Shown: positions 1-10,031 of the stretch, in pieces
Numbering within the stretch: the stretch's first letter is position 1
Layout: each line of letters begins with the position of its first letter
Source of the DNA: JAPLUA01 sp964625855
GTDB lineage: Bacteria > Verrucomicrobiota > Verrucomicrobiia > Limisphaerales > UBA8199
Assembly: GCA_964625855.1 (NCBI GenBank)
Contig: CAZVFC010000049.1
Span: 5,030-69,029 of the forward strand
Direction of reading: 5' to 3'
DNA length: 64,000 nt
Made by a program: the position numbers and the translations under genes
The notes under the pieces: generated by a model
What the model saw: only the letters and a program-made list of their open reading frames with translations
Told to the model about the DNA's origin: nothing
Database searches by the model: none

Positions 1-472
1 GGCCGTTGTAGAGCCAGCAATTCATCGCGACGGAACGGACTCGCGGAGCGCCTCTGGAGGTCGAGCGGTCGCCGGGACATTTCCAAATGCTGACGTTTGG
101 CGAATACTGGTGAAGCATACTTTGCTGCAACAGCCAGGTATTCGTGTTGTCCGTGCTATTGGCATGGTCCAGGATGCCTGAAATATAGGTCTTACCAATG
201 CCGTCGGTGCCATAGTAACCTGTCAAGTTTGGCACGAGCCTATCCCCGTTGTCCTGCGCATACATGAACCACGCCAGGCCAAGTTGCTTTTGGTTGTTCA
301 TGCACCGGATTCCCTGGGCCTTCGACTTGGCCCGCCCCAGCGCCGGAAGCAACATTGCCGCGAGGATGGCGATGATGGCGATGACAACGAGCAGCTCGAT
401 CAGTGTAAAACCCGTTGACGTCGTGGCTTGTGGGAGCTTGAGGTTTCGATGAGCAGGCGGTTGAGTTTTCAT
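1..472 (-). CDS. Prepilin-type N-terminal cleavage/methylation domain protein (partial, runs off the window)
   Basis: The reverse-strand frame is open from the window edge back to an ATG at 472, with an in-frame alternative ATG at 496. About 28 residues in it carries the type IV prepilin / type II pseudopilin signature FTLIELLVVIAIIAILAA followed by MLLPALGRAKSKAQ. The leader would be cut before the Phe and the following helix would sit in the inner membrane or a pseudopilus-like fibre. After the helix come the motifs CMNNQKQLGLAW and KCPGDRS, typical of the large Verrucomicrobia/Planctomycetes family of secreted DUF1559-like proteins of unknown role. The gene lies 44 bp downstream of the LamG protein gene on the same strand, so the two may be cotranscribed. 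The C-terminus is missing because of the window boundary. I am sure of the family and unsure of the start. Confidence 0.85.
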   Translation of the reverse strand, partial: MKTQPPAHRNLKLPQATTSTGFTLIELLVVIAIIAILAAMLLPALGRAKSKAQGIRCMNNQKQLGLAWFMYAQDNGDRLVPNLTGYYGTDGIGKTYISGILDHANSTDNTNTWLLQQSMLHQYSPNVSIWKCPGDRSTSRGAPRVRSVAMNCWLYNG

Positions 473-516
473 ACTGTTGGCGCCGTTTAGGTGCATGGTC
501 ACAACCCGGTCGGCGG

Positions 517-3033
517 TTACTGCTTCAGAACGTAGAAGCTCAGGCTCTTTGCGGGATCGATAATGTCGGTGGACAGTTGCAAATTCCCGCTCACATCGAA
601 CGCGTTAGTTGATACAGGGGTCCATTGGGACAGCGGCAAAGCCAGATCTGTGCTTTGCAGAAGAACGACCTGGCCTGCGGGAGTTCCGCCGGTAGCGGTG
701 AGCGTAAGCGTGGATCCGTTTACGGAAAACCCGGTGATGGTCGCTCGAGCGGCTGTGACGGTCAACGTTGCAGGCGCCGTTTGAGCTTGAACGAGACCCT
801 CATAGCTTAAGACTTGGCAGGCGTACTGCGCTCCATCCATGTCGAAGGTCGTCGGTGGTGTGGTATAGGTTGTATTGGTCGCGCCAAGGATCACGACATT
901 GTTTGAGAGCCATTGGTAGCCGCCGATAAAACCGGGTGAAAAACCGGCTGTAAAGGCAGCCACGTTGCCGACCAGCACGCTAGTGTTCTGCGGGTTGAGC
1001 AGCACAACAGCATTCGTCCCGTTCACTACGTCGAATTGGACGGTATTGTAGTTCATCATGCCCTGGCCGCCCGAAACGAACGCGCCAAAAGTCGGGCCAC
1101 TGTATCCCCTGACATCATCACCTTCCCAGTTGCTGATCACCAAGGTATTATCGAAATAGTACGAGGCGGCGCCAACCTCAGGATCATATATAATCGTGTG
1201 GGTGTGATACGCCGTGCCGCTGAATCCATCTGTGGTAAGCGTAACAGTACCAGGATTGCCCCCGTATCCGTAAATTACCGCCTTCAGATTGTTATCTGAG
1301 CCCACGTCGGAAGTGAACGCCATGAAGAATCGCCTACCCAAGCCCACATCTCCATAAAGCAAGCCGAGGGCGGCAGTGGGCGACCAGTTGTTGTCCACGA
1401 AGCGGCAATAAGTTCGGAGGCGCCATCCATTCGTGCGCGCGAGGTCTTGCGAAATCCGGGGAATGCGTGCCTGGTAGCCGCGGGCGCCCGTGTCTGTAGT
1501 AAAATCTACGACTTGCCACGCGTTCAGGCCGTCAGGGTCGCCGGTGACGGGGCCGACAGTGAGGTTTGAGGTGCCGGTCCAATACGGCTGCCAATATCCG
1601 CCCGCTGCAGATTCCGGATCGGGCGGTCCTGAGGCGGAAGTGCCTGCCTCGTAACTAACGCAAGACAGGACCAAATTCGGTGTTGTTATGGGTAACTGGG
1701 TTCCCGGGGGAACCACGTTGGTGGATGTTCCCGAGCTTCCGGCGACGTTGCTGATTCGGAGGAGATAATTGCTTCCCGGAGTCTGGGTGCTGGTGAGCAG
1801 TTCGATAGTGGTCGGGTTCACCATGGAAACGTTGCTGACCGTCAGCGCGTTGCCTTCAAAAACATAGTTGGCGATGTCTGTTGCCGAGTCAGGGGTGACA
1901 GGCTGAGTGTACCCGACTTGTACATGCTGCAGCGTTAGTAACGCTCTTCCGCTTACGACCGAAACATTCGTAAACAAGACCGTCAGGGTGGCAGGGGCGG
2001 TACCCAGGCCACCGTAGATATTAGTGGCCCATAGCACATAAATCCCTGCGTCTTCGAAGGTCAATGAGGGCAGGGTCAATGCAGTGTCGGTAGCGCCTGA
2101 GACGGGCAGACTGTCTCTGTACCATTGATAAGCAAAAGGGAGAAAGCCATAGTCATTGGTGAAGCCACCAGTAAGGGTGATAGCGCCTCCGAGTACATTG
2201 GTTTGGGAAACTGGATCCAAGGTTACGGTCAGAGGAGTGGGGGTCACGATCGGGGGCTGGCGGTTCGTGTAGAGCGCCGCGATGTCAGCGTCGGACAGCA
2301 CGCCGCTGTAAATCCGCACATCGTCCATCGGTCCGACAAAATAATTGGCAGGCAGCCACGGGCTGGTCCCCCCATGTCCGACGCCTAAGCTTGCGAGCGT
2401 ACCGTTAACATTGCAGACTCCGACATCGGTCTCTCCGCTGAGCACTCCATCAATGTATATGCGGTGGCCCGAATTCGTGTTCACGACATCTCGAACAAAC
2501 GTGAACATGTGGAAAACACCGTCAGCGAGAACGACATTCGTGCTGTAAACGTCATCGTTAGCCGGGCCTCGGTCAACTGTGAATCTGCAGGCATTGGCGG
2601 GTTTCGCGGTACTGGCCTGAATACGCGCGAACACTCCCCCTGGATTTCCGCTATTGGTATTCTGAAGCTGCACCAATGTGCGATACCCGCTGTCCACCAC
2701 TCCGCGCTGGGCCCAGAGGTTAATGGAGAACGAATTAGTCCCGAATTGCAGGGCAGCAACAGGCAAGTCTACGTAGGCAAGGTCAGTGAGTAATAGTGAC
2801 TGACCGATGACACCTGGAGCGCTTAGCGAGTCAAACGTTCCGTTGATCAGGGTACCATCCTGGCCGCCGACGGGATCAACAACCGTTGTTCCCGTTGTCT
2901 CGTCCAGTGGGTAGTAGTGAGTCAAGGTAGCCGCATGGAGCGGGACTGAGGCCAGTGATATGGCCAAAGTCAGAGGTAGAAGGGGTTTAGGTGCCGGCAT
3001 GGCTTTGCTAATAATTTCGAGAATTGCGTTCAT
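517..3033 (-). CDS. Secreted LamG-fold / Ig-like domain protein
   Basis: This 838-residue protein starts with a hydrophobic export signal (MPAPKPLLPLTLAISLASVPLHA, split here as MPAPKPLLPLTLAI then SLASVPLHA). A start at the internal Met12 is as good as Met1. Residues about 40-255 read as a concanavalin A-like LamG domain (YYPLDETTGTTVVDPVGGQ, then DDVRIYSGVLSDADIAALY). An Ig-like domain follows (QWYRDSLPVSGATDTALTL), then a second lectin-like segment and another Ig-like segment near the C-terminus (YQWLSNNVVILGATNTTY). The protein is probably extracellular and binds carbohydrate or mediates adhesion; no catalytic motif is visible. It shares a strand with the AraC-type gene upstream and the prepilin-type gene downstream. 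The exact ligand cannot be told from sequence. Confidence 0.8.
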   Translation of the reverse strand: MNAILEIISKAMPAPKPLLPLTLAISLASVPLHAATLTHYYPLDETTGTTVVDPVGGQDGTLINGTFDSLSAPGVIGQSLLLTDLAYVDLPVAALQFGTNSFSINLWAQRGVVDSGYRTLVQLQNTNSGNPGGVFARIQASTAKPANACRFTVDRGPANDDVYSTNVVLADGVFHMFTFVRDVVNTNSGHRIYIDGVLSGETDVGVCNVNGTLASLGVGHGGTSPWLPANYFVGPMDDVRIYSGVLSDADIAALYTNRQPPIVTPTPLTVTLDPVSQTNVLGGAITLTGGFTNDYGFLPFAYQWYRDSLPVSGATDTALTLPSLTFEDAGIYVLWATNIYGGLGTAPATLTVLFTNVSVVSGRALLTLQHVQVGYTQPVTPDSATDIANYVFEGNALTVSNVSMVNPTTIELLTSTQTPGSNYLLRISNVAGSSGTSTNVVPPGTQLPITTPNLVLSCVSYEAGTSASGPPDPESAAGGYWQPYWTGTSNLTVGPVTGDPDGLNAWQVVDFTTDTGARGYQARIPRISQDLARTNGWRLRTYCRFVDNNWSPTAALGLLYGDVGLGRRFFMAFTSDVGSDNNLKAVIYGYGGNPGTVTLTTDGFSGTAYHTHTIIYDPEVGAASYYFDNTLVISNWEGDDVRGYSGPTFGAFVSGGQGMMNYNTVQFDVVNGTNAVVLLNPQNTSVLVGNVAAFTAGFSPGFIGGYQWLSNNVVILGATNTTYTTPPTTFDMDGAQYACQVLSYEGLVQAQTAPATLTVTAARATITGFSVNGSTLTLTATGGTPAGQVVLLQSTDLALPLSQWTPVSTNAFDVSGNLQLSTDIIDPAKSLSFYVLKQ

Positions 3034-3336
3034 GGTGAGATGTGGTTTTTAACTTTTCGGTTTCGATGGTGTACTCGGTGGCTCAGCGTGCGGCGATGGT
3101 GGGGTTGAAGTGCATCCTGCCGAATACGCGGAAGCGTTGTCGGAGGATTTCGTTGCGTCTTGCATAGTCACGCTTATTGCATCATTGCAGCGCGGGTTCA
3201 AGCCGTATGAGCCTTGGGGAGCCGGATTGTCAAAATCGGGCTATCCAAAGGTGCGGTTTGATACATTTTTGCGGCTTTGTACGCGGCAGAGGGCGGGAAG
3301 AATGGAACGGCAGCGCTGCAGGCCTAACAGGGCTTC
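3034..3336. other. Intergenic gap with a possible reverse-strand promoter
   Basis: No convincing gene lies here. On the reverse strand TTGACA (3233-3228), a 17-base spacer and TCATAC (3210-3205) could be a promoter for the LamG protein gene. The -10 is a poor match, so this is weak. No operator like those of the LacI locus sits next to it. Confidence 0.3.
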
Positions 3337-4812
3337 TTAAGCTGTCCGGCGAATCGGTCGGCGGCGATAAACGAGCGGAGTACAGCCATATTCTTTGCGA
3401 AAGTGGCGGACAAAATGGGAACAACTTCTGTAACCAACCCCGGCGGCGATAACGGCGACCGGGTCATTGGTGGAGCGCAGCAAAGCCGCGCCACGTTCGA
3501 GCCGGATGCGGCGCAGAAGCTCGGATGGCGCCATCTTCATTTTGCTTCTGAAGACGCGGTTGAAATGGCCCAGGCTCACGTGGCTGACGTCGCGCGCCAG
3601 CGAGCTCATTTTGATTACACTGGCGTAGTGCGTTGAAAGAAATGAAGTTGCCCGGCCAACTGGGTCCGCCGGAAACGCGGGGTCTTCTTGCATCGCCGCC
3701 ACGCGGTTCCAGCCGGCCTCGAGGTGATGATGGCACGCATCCTCGGCCACGCGGTCGCTATCTCCGCTCAATTCTTCGATAAACTGAAGATGGTCCCGAT
3801 ATAGCGCCATCAGGCTCGGCCACGTCCCCTGCTGCATCTGCAGAATCCACTTGTCGGCTTCTGTGGCGACGATTTCCCAACACTTGGTCAGACACGGCTG
3901 GCCACACTTGTCGACCAGCGTTCTGTGGAACTCAAGATCGGCTTTGTGGAAGGTGGGAAAATCGGAGCGCTCGGCCGCGAAACGGAGGCGCGACAATACA
4001 GGTTCGAGTCTTTCCCTTGTTCCATTCCATTCGCCGCGCTGTCGCAGTTGAAGCACCGCGAATGCCTCAAGGCTGGAGCGCAGCCGGCAGAGAGAAATGA
4101 TTTGGTTTCTCTCAAGCATCGGCGCGGTGCTGCTGGCGGGGGCTTGGCGTGCCTGGAGTTCCTTGTCCAACTGGGTTTCAATCATCTCGAGCAGCTCCTG
4201 ATTGTGGGTGGTGAATGGGCGATCGAGATCGCGGCTGCGGAAGACGAGGGCGTTGCGTTTGGCCTTGAACCGAACGGGGCAGCCGAAGTGCTTGTCCAGC
4301 TTTTCCCTATGCTGGACAGGGCGGGCGAGTTCGAGCCTCAGCGGCTTTATCTGGCCATCGGTACCGCGTTGCCCTATGGCCAAAATCCATGACAGGCACA
4401 CCTCTATCAGGATGTCGGGTTCAGCACCTTCGCCCCTGAGGAGGGCGATCTCGACAGTCGTTTCCTCGGCTTGGGAGCTAACGCGGATTTCTTCGGGGCA
4501 GGTTAGGATCTTGTAGCGGGCAATGCGTTGGAGCGCATCGCGGAAAGTGCGGCTGCAGAGCCCGGTAAGTTGGGTAGCATCGTAGTGCTCAAAGTGCGCG
4601 TCGGCACCAAGTTTCAAGCCGATCTCCGCGTCGCCGCTGGTTTCGCCGATGGCTTTCCAAAGGGCGAAGAGTTGGGAGGTGGTGGCGTAGATTTTCTCCT
4701 GATTGAGGAAATTGGGCGGCAAGTCCGCCCGGCGCAGGACTGCGGACACAGAGACCTGGTGCATTCTGAGTCGCCGGGCAAGGAGGCTGGAAACTTTGAA
4801 TCGGTCGCTCAT
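3337..4812 (-). CDS. AraC-family regulator with an internal FCD (GntR-type) sensor domain
   Basis: This 491-residue protein has three recognisable parts. Residues about 1-215 resemble the AraC_N / arabinose-binding-type N-terminal domain (SQLFALWKAIGETSGDAEIG, HFGCPVRF). Residues about 235-372 look like an FCD domain, normally the ligand-binding half of FadR-class GntR regulators: RLRSSLEAF, then D292 and H296 in ADLEFHRTLVDKCGQPCL, H341 in YRDHLQFIEEL, and a His cluster at 361-363. These match the usual Asp/His metal ligands of FCD. Residues about 385-488 are a double helix-turn-helix of AraC type (FNRVFRSKMKMAPSELLRR and GYRSCSHFVRHFRKEYGCTP). A single chain therefore seems to carry two sensory modules on an AraC DNA-binding domain. 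Two 21-bp-spaced direct repeats upstream suggest autoregulation. Its target is unknown; the LamG gene downstream is a candidate. Confidence 0.85.
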   Translation of the reverse strand: MSDRFKVSSLLARRLRMHQVSVSAVLRRADLPPNFLNQEKIYATTSQLFALWKAIGETSGDAEIGLKLGADAHFEHYDATQLTGLCSRTFRDALQRIARYKILTCPEEIRVSSQAEETTVEIALLRGEGAEPDILIEVCLSWILAIGQRGTDGQIKPLRLELARPVQHREKLDKHFGCPVRFKAKRNALVFRSRDLDRPFTTHNQELLEMIETQLDKELQARQAPASSTAPMLERNQIISLCRLRSSLEAFAVLQLRQRGEWNGTRERLEPVLSRLRFAAERSDFPTFHKADLEFHRTLVDKCGQPCLTKCWEIVATEADKWILQMQQGTWPSLMALYRDHLQFIEELSGDSDRVAEDACHHHLEAGWNRVAAMQEDPAFPADPVGRATSFLSTHYASVIKMSSLARDVSHVSLGHFNRVFRSKMKMAPSELLRRIRLERGAALLRSTNDPVAVIAAGVGYRSCSHFVRHFRKEYGCTPLVYRRRPIRRTA

Positions 4813-4864
4813 GACTTTGGTTGCAGCCGTGGTTTCAAGGTAGCATCAAATTGGAGTCTGTCAC

Positions 4865-4900
4865 TTGCAGAACGTGCCACACTATTTGCACAATGTGCCA
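4865..4900 (-). promoter_or_regulatory. Pair of 21-bp-spaced direct repeats upstream of the AraC-type gene
   Basis: TTGCAGAACGTGCCA (4865-4879) and TTGCACAATGTGCCA (4886-4900) agree at 13 of 15 positions and start exactly 21 bp apart, two helical turns. AraC-family monomers classically bind direct repeats at this spacing. The pair lies 53-88 bp before the AraC-type start codon, the right place for autoregulation. Confidence 0.6.
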
Positions 4901-5077
4901 GTACGTAGGGGGTTCAGAACAACTTATTTTCACTTCCTCCCGCCTCCCGATTGTTCCGATGGAGCAGGCAAGCAATCTGGCGCGGTGCCCGCATGTGGAG
5001 CCGCTCGGCAATCCGCGCCAAGGTCGTCGCCGTCACCCGGCGCAAACCGTTAAGCCCTGTCGCCAGCCCACGGCGGG

Positions 5078-5153
5078 GAGCCAGGTACGAGCCGAGTACT
5101 AGACACGCCCAAGCCAGGTACTGGCTTGGGGGTGGCTAGGCGCTGGCTCGTGC
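5078..5153. repeat. Intergenic hairpin with 11-bp-period arm (locus R4)
   Basis: GAGCCAGGTAC (5078-5088) is followed at once by GAGCCGAGTAC (5089-5099), an 11-bp period. The centre is a perfect 10-bp inverted repeat, CCCAAGCCAG / CTGGCTTGGG, with a 3-base loop (5108-5130). The arms continue imperfectly outward to about 5153. The rest of the 4901-5390 gap shows no gene that I can support. The unit resembles GAGACAGGTAC at 57107. Confidence 0.6.
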
Positions 5154-5390
5154 AGGGGTTGGCAGACCTAAGGCGGTTCTGGCTGCTGCCGGGGGGGGTG
5201 CCTCAGCCTGCGCAATCGTCTGCGCCAGGCTACGAGGGGCGTCCGGCCCTCGGCGGAAGGCATAATCCTACGGCTCCGGGGGGCCAGAGCTTGTGACAAT
5301 CTTGTTAAAGACGCGCGCTAAGGGCTCTTTGCGGCCTGGGCCTGTGGTTTTCGCGGGGGCGCTGTCTTGAAAAACCGAGCGTACCAGCCC

Positions 5391-5720
5391 CAGTGGTTTT
5401 TAAGGACATCTACACGCTTGACAGCGGATGCAAGCTCCGAGGATATCAAGGCTGCGTTTCGCCGTCGGGCCCTGGAACTGCATCCCGACCGGTCCGGGCT
5501 GACAAGCGGGCCGTTCCAGGCCGCGCAGGAAGCTTGGCGGCCGCGTGCGCGTGCGGGTTCAGGCGCGGACGAGATGCGCTGAGTGCGGCGGGCGAGGGGC
5601 AGTGGGGTTTTTCGAGTGCTGGCACTGCGAGGGGCACGGGGCCGTTATGACTGAATATCCGGTGCAGGTCCGGGTATCAAGCGTGAATGAAGATGGAATC
5701 CAATTTGGCGCACTCCGCCG
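5391..5720 (+). pseudogene. Degraded dnaJ-like gene (J domain plus zinc finger), frameshifted
   Basis: Three forward frames read in succession give one J-domain protein. FKDIYTL lies in the first frame. LTADASSEDIKAAFRRRALE followed by the diagnostic HPDRSG lies in the second. CAECGGRG...CWHCEGHG, two CxxCxGxG zinc-finger repeats, then EYPVQVRV, lies in the third. At least two frameshifts (near 5420 and around 5540) break it, so it should not make a working co-chaperone. It sits directly before queE and its last frame runs on into the queE frame, so automatic callers may fuse the two. A sequencing error is possible, but two separate shifts argue for true decay. Confidence 0.7.
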
Positions 5721-5841
5721 CGAGCAAGGTGGCGGCGGCGGCTTGTCTCCCTGGAGCGAACGCGCCACGGGGTCGCCGGTTCCCGCCCAGTGCCGGCAAT
5801 CGGTGTTCACTTATCGGCCGACTCCGGTTACATTGCCGCCG

Positions 5842-6594
<753 letters not shown>

Positions 6595-6600
6595 CCACCC

Positions 6601-7973
<1,373 letters not shown>

Positions 7974-7977
<4 letters not shown>

Positions 7978-8924
7978 AGCCAACGGAAATGAAGCAGCTC
8001 CTGGCGGAGCACAACATCCGCCTGACAAAGTCGCTGGGCCAGAACTTCCTCCACGACGCCAACCAGTTGCGGCGCATCGTGGCGGTCGCGGAGCTGAGCA
8101 GGTCGGATCGGGTCCTGGAAATTGGCCCGGGCCTCGGGCCGCTGACCGAGTTGCTGGTCGAGCAGGCGGGCGAGGTCCTCGCCATCGAGAAAGACACGAG
8201 ACTGGTGAAGGTGCTAGCAGAGCGCTTTAACGTAGGACAGGCGTCTCGCCTGTCCCCAACGGGAGGAGTCATCGAATCGAGGACAGGCGGGACGCCCGTC
8301 CTACGTTTGCTCCATGACGATGCCCTGGAGTACCTGCGCCGCGAGCCGCGCGATTGGAGCGAGTGGAAGCTGGTCGCCAACCTGCCGTATTCGGTCGCCT
8401 CGCCGATCCTCGTGGAACTGGCTATGGGAGAGCAAGCGTCCCCGCGAGCCCCCATGTCCGGTGGTGTCGGGCCCCGCCCGCTCGCCGACGAGGCGCGCGG
8501 TCCGCAGCGGATGGTAGTCACACTGCAACTCGAGGTGGCCAAGCGGCTCCTGGCCGAGCCCGGCACGCCCGATTACGGCGTGCTCACGCTGCTGGTGCAA
8601 CTGGACTATGAACCGCAGACCTCGTTCAAGATCCCCGCCAGTTGCTTCTTTCCGGAACCGGATGTGGATTCGGCCTGCGTCTGCCTGGCGCGCCGCGCGC
8701 AGCCGCTGCTCCGGCCCGGACAGCGCGACACGTTCGCCCGCATCGTCAGACGCAGCTTCTCGCAGCGGCGCAAGATGATGCTCAAGCTGCTGAAGGAAGA
8801 TTGGCCCGAGCCTTGCCTCGCCGCGGAATTCGAGCGACTGAACCTGTCGCCCCGGGTCCGCGCCGAACAGGTCTCGCTGGACCAATTCGCGCGCATGGTG
8901 CAGGCTCTCTCCAGGAACGCGTAA
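7974..8924 (+). CDS. rsmA: 16S rRNA (adenine1518/1519-N6) dimethyltransferase
   Basis: RsmA (KsgA) dimethylates two adjacent adenines near the 3' end of 16S rRNA. Motifs seen: LTKSLGQNFLHDANQL at the start, the SAM-binding VLEIGPGLGPLTELL, the catalytic NLPYSVASPI, and a C-terminal helical region (RRSFSQRRKMMLKLL). At 316 residues it is longer than the usual 260-280. The excess comes from two in-frame insertions: 25 codons at 8231-8305 encoded by a palindromic repeat (GQASRLSPTGGV...TGGTPVL) in place of the usual short turn before the GDAL-like motif, and about 22 codons near 8437-8505 (QASPRAPMSGGVGPRPLADE) before MVVTLQLEVAKRLLA. Both fall in likely surface loops. The start overlaps the aminotransferase gene by 4 bp. 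Confidence 0.93.
8231..8305. repeat. Palindromic repeat inserted in frame in rsmA
   Basis: The arms at 8231-8255 and 8281-8305 are 25-bp inverted repeats with two mismatches (left arm starts CGTAGGACAGGCGTC). The whole element is 75 bp, exactly 25 codons, and is read through as protein. It sits where other RsmA proteins have a short turn. Confidence 0.8.
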
Positions 8925-9436
8925 TGAACCGGCGGTCGCTGATAATCCTCGTGGGTGGCCTGGTCCTCCTGGGTGGTGGCGGCTGCCGGCCGTCTGGCTA
9001 TGAGCCCTCCAGCCCGGCCGAGGCCCAGGAGATCTACAGCCAAACCAAATGGTTCTTCGCCCCGCCGCTTGCCTTCGCGCCGCGCGTTCCCGATCCCGAC
9101 TCCGATGTCCCGCCCGACAGCAAGAATCAGATGTTCTTCAAATTGGCCACGGGCACTTACATGATCTACAGCGAGTTCCTGCCCCGATCGGGCATCAAGG
9201 CGTTCCGCGGCTCGGGGCGGCTGGAACCCATCCCGGGACTGGCCGGGCCGGTTTATCGGCTCAGCGACAGTTACAGCGCTGGGCATCCCGACACCGTCCT
9301 GCTGGTTGGCTTCTGCGGCAAGCGCAGGTTTGTGGTCCAGGCTCGGGGCACCAACCAGCCAACCGTTCTGGCCGACGCGCTTTGCCTGGCCACCAACGCC
9401 TTGGCGAATCTGCGAAGCCAGGCGCGCAATCCCTAG
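8924..9436 (+). CDS. Small exported protein, possible lipoprotein, unknown function
   Basis: The start ATG overlaps the rsmA stop by one base (TAATG), which supports 8924 over upstream starts in the same frame. The 170-residue product begins MNRRSLIILVGGLVLLGGGGC, a signal sequence with a Cys placed like a lipoprotein cleavage site, although the residue before GGC is Gly rather than the usual Leu or Ala. The rest (YMIYSEFLPRSGIKAFRG, YRLSDSYSAGHPDTVLLVG) matches no family I know. Its place inside a compact run between rsmA and a Nudix gene suggests cotranscription but not a shared job. Confidence 0.7.
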   Translation: MNRRSLIILVGGLVLLGGGGCRPSGYEPSSPAEAQEIYSQTKWFFAPPLAFAPRVPDPDSDVPPDSKNQMFFKLATGTYMIYSEFLPRSGIKAFRGSGRLEPIPGLAGPVYRLSDSYSAGHPDTVLLVGFCGKRRFVVQARGTNQPTVLADALCLATNALANLRSQARNP

Positions 9437-9437
9437 T

Positions 9438-9935
9438 GTGAAGAAAGAGATATTTGATGTCGTGAACGAGCGCGACGAGGTCGTCGGGCAACGGACGCGC
9501 CGCGAGGTGCACCGGCTGGGTCTGATGCACCGCGCGGTGCATGTGTTGGTGTTCAATGCAGCAGGGCAGGTCTTTCTGCAGAAGCGCTCGATGACGAAGG
9601 ATCGCCAGCCCGGGCTGTGGGACTCGTCCGCCTCGGGTCACCTCGCTGCGGGCGAGGATTACGATGCCTGTGCGGTGCGGGAGCTGCGCGAGGAAATCGG
9701 CTTGCAGGTGCCCACCGGCCCGCAGCGGCTATTCAAGCTCGCCGCCTGCGGCGAGACGGACCAGGAACACGTCTGGGTCTATCGCTGCGCGGCCGAAGGA
9801 CCATTCGAGCTGGACCCGGAGGAAATCGAGCGCGGCGGCTGGTTTGCGCCGGAGGAAGTCAGCCGCTGGATGGCACAGCGTCCCGACGAGTTCGCAACCG
9901 CCCTGCTCGCGCTTTGGAACCGGCTTAGGCCCTGA
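9438..9935 (+). CDS. Nudix hydrolase
   Basis: The 165-residue protein starts at a GTG one base after the preceding stop (KKEIFDVVNERDEVVGQ follows). It contains a complete Nudix box, GHLAAGEDYDACAVRELREE followed by IGL, matching Gx5Ex7REUxEExGU, so Mg-dependent cleavage of a nucleoside-diphosphate-linked substrate is expected. The N-terminal FDVVNERDEVVG and the HRAVHVLVFNAAGQVFLQKRS segment are like the YfcD / isopentenyl-diphosphate isomerase-like Nudix subgroup. The substrate is unknown. It is the last gene of the forward run that begins with queE. Confidence 0.85.
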   Translation: MKKEIFDVVNERDEVVGQRTRREVHRLGLMHRAVHVLVFNAAGQVFLQKRSMTKDRQPGLWDSSASGHLAAGEDYDACAVRELREEIGLQVPTGPQRLFKLAACGETDQEHVWVYRCAAEGPFELDPEEIERGGWFAPEEVSRWMAQRPDEFATALLALWNRLRP

Positions 9936-10031
9936 CGAAGACCCATGCAAGCGGCATCAACGTGACCTCCGACAACGGCGGATGGTCGGGTGGGCCTGTT
10001 GGCATGTTCGCAATCGCTGGGGGACTTCGGT

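Noticed and set aside
4005..4030. GGTTCGAGTCT as a tRNA T-arm
   Set aside because: It lies inside the AraC-type coding sequence and no acceptor, D or anticodon stem is found around it.
5207..5222. A fifth LacI-type operator (reverse strand GCGCAGACGATTGCG)
   Set aside because: One mismatch in the half-site, and no TTGAC(A/G) 30 bp upstream on that strand or nearby start codon, unlike the four accepted sites.
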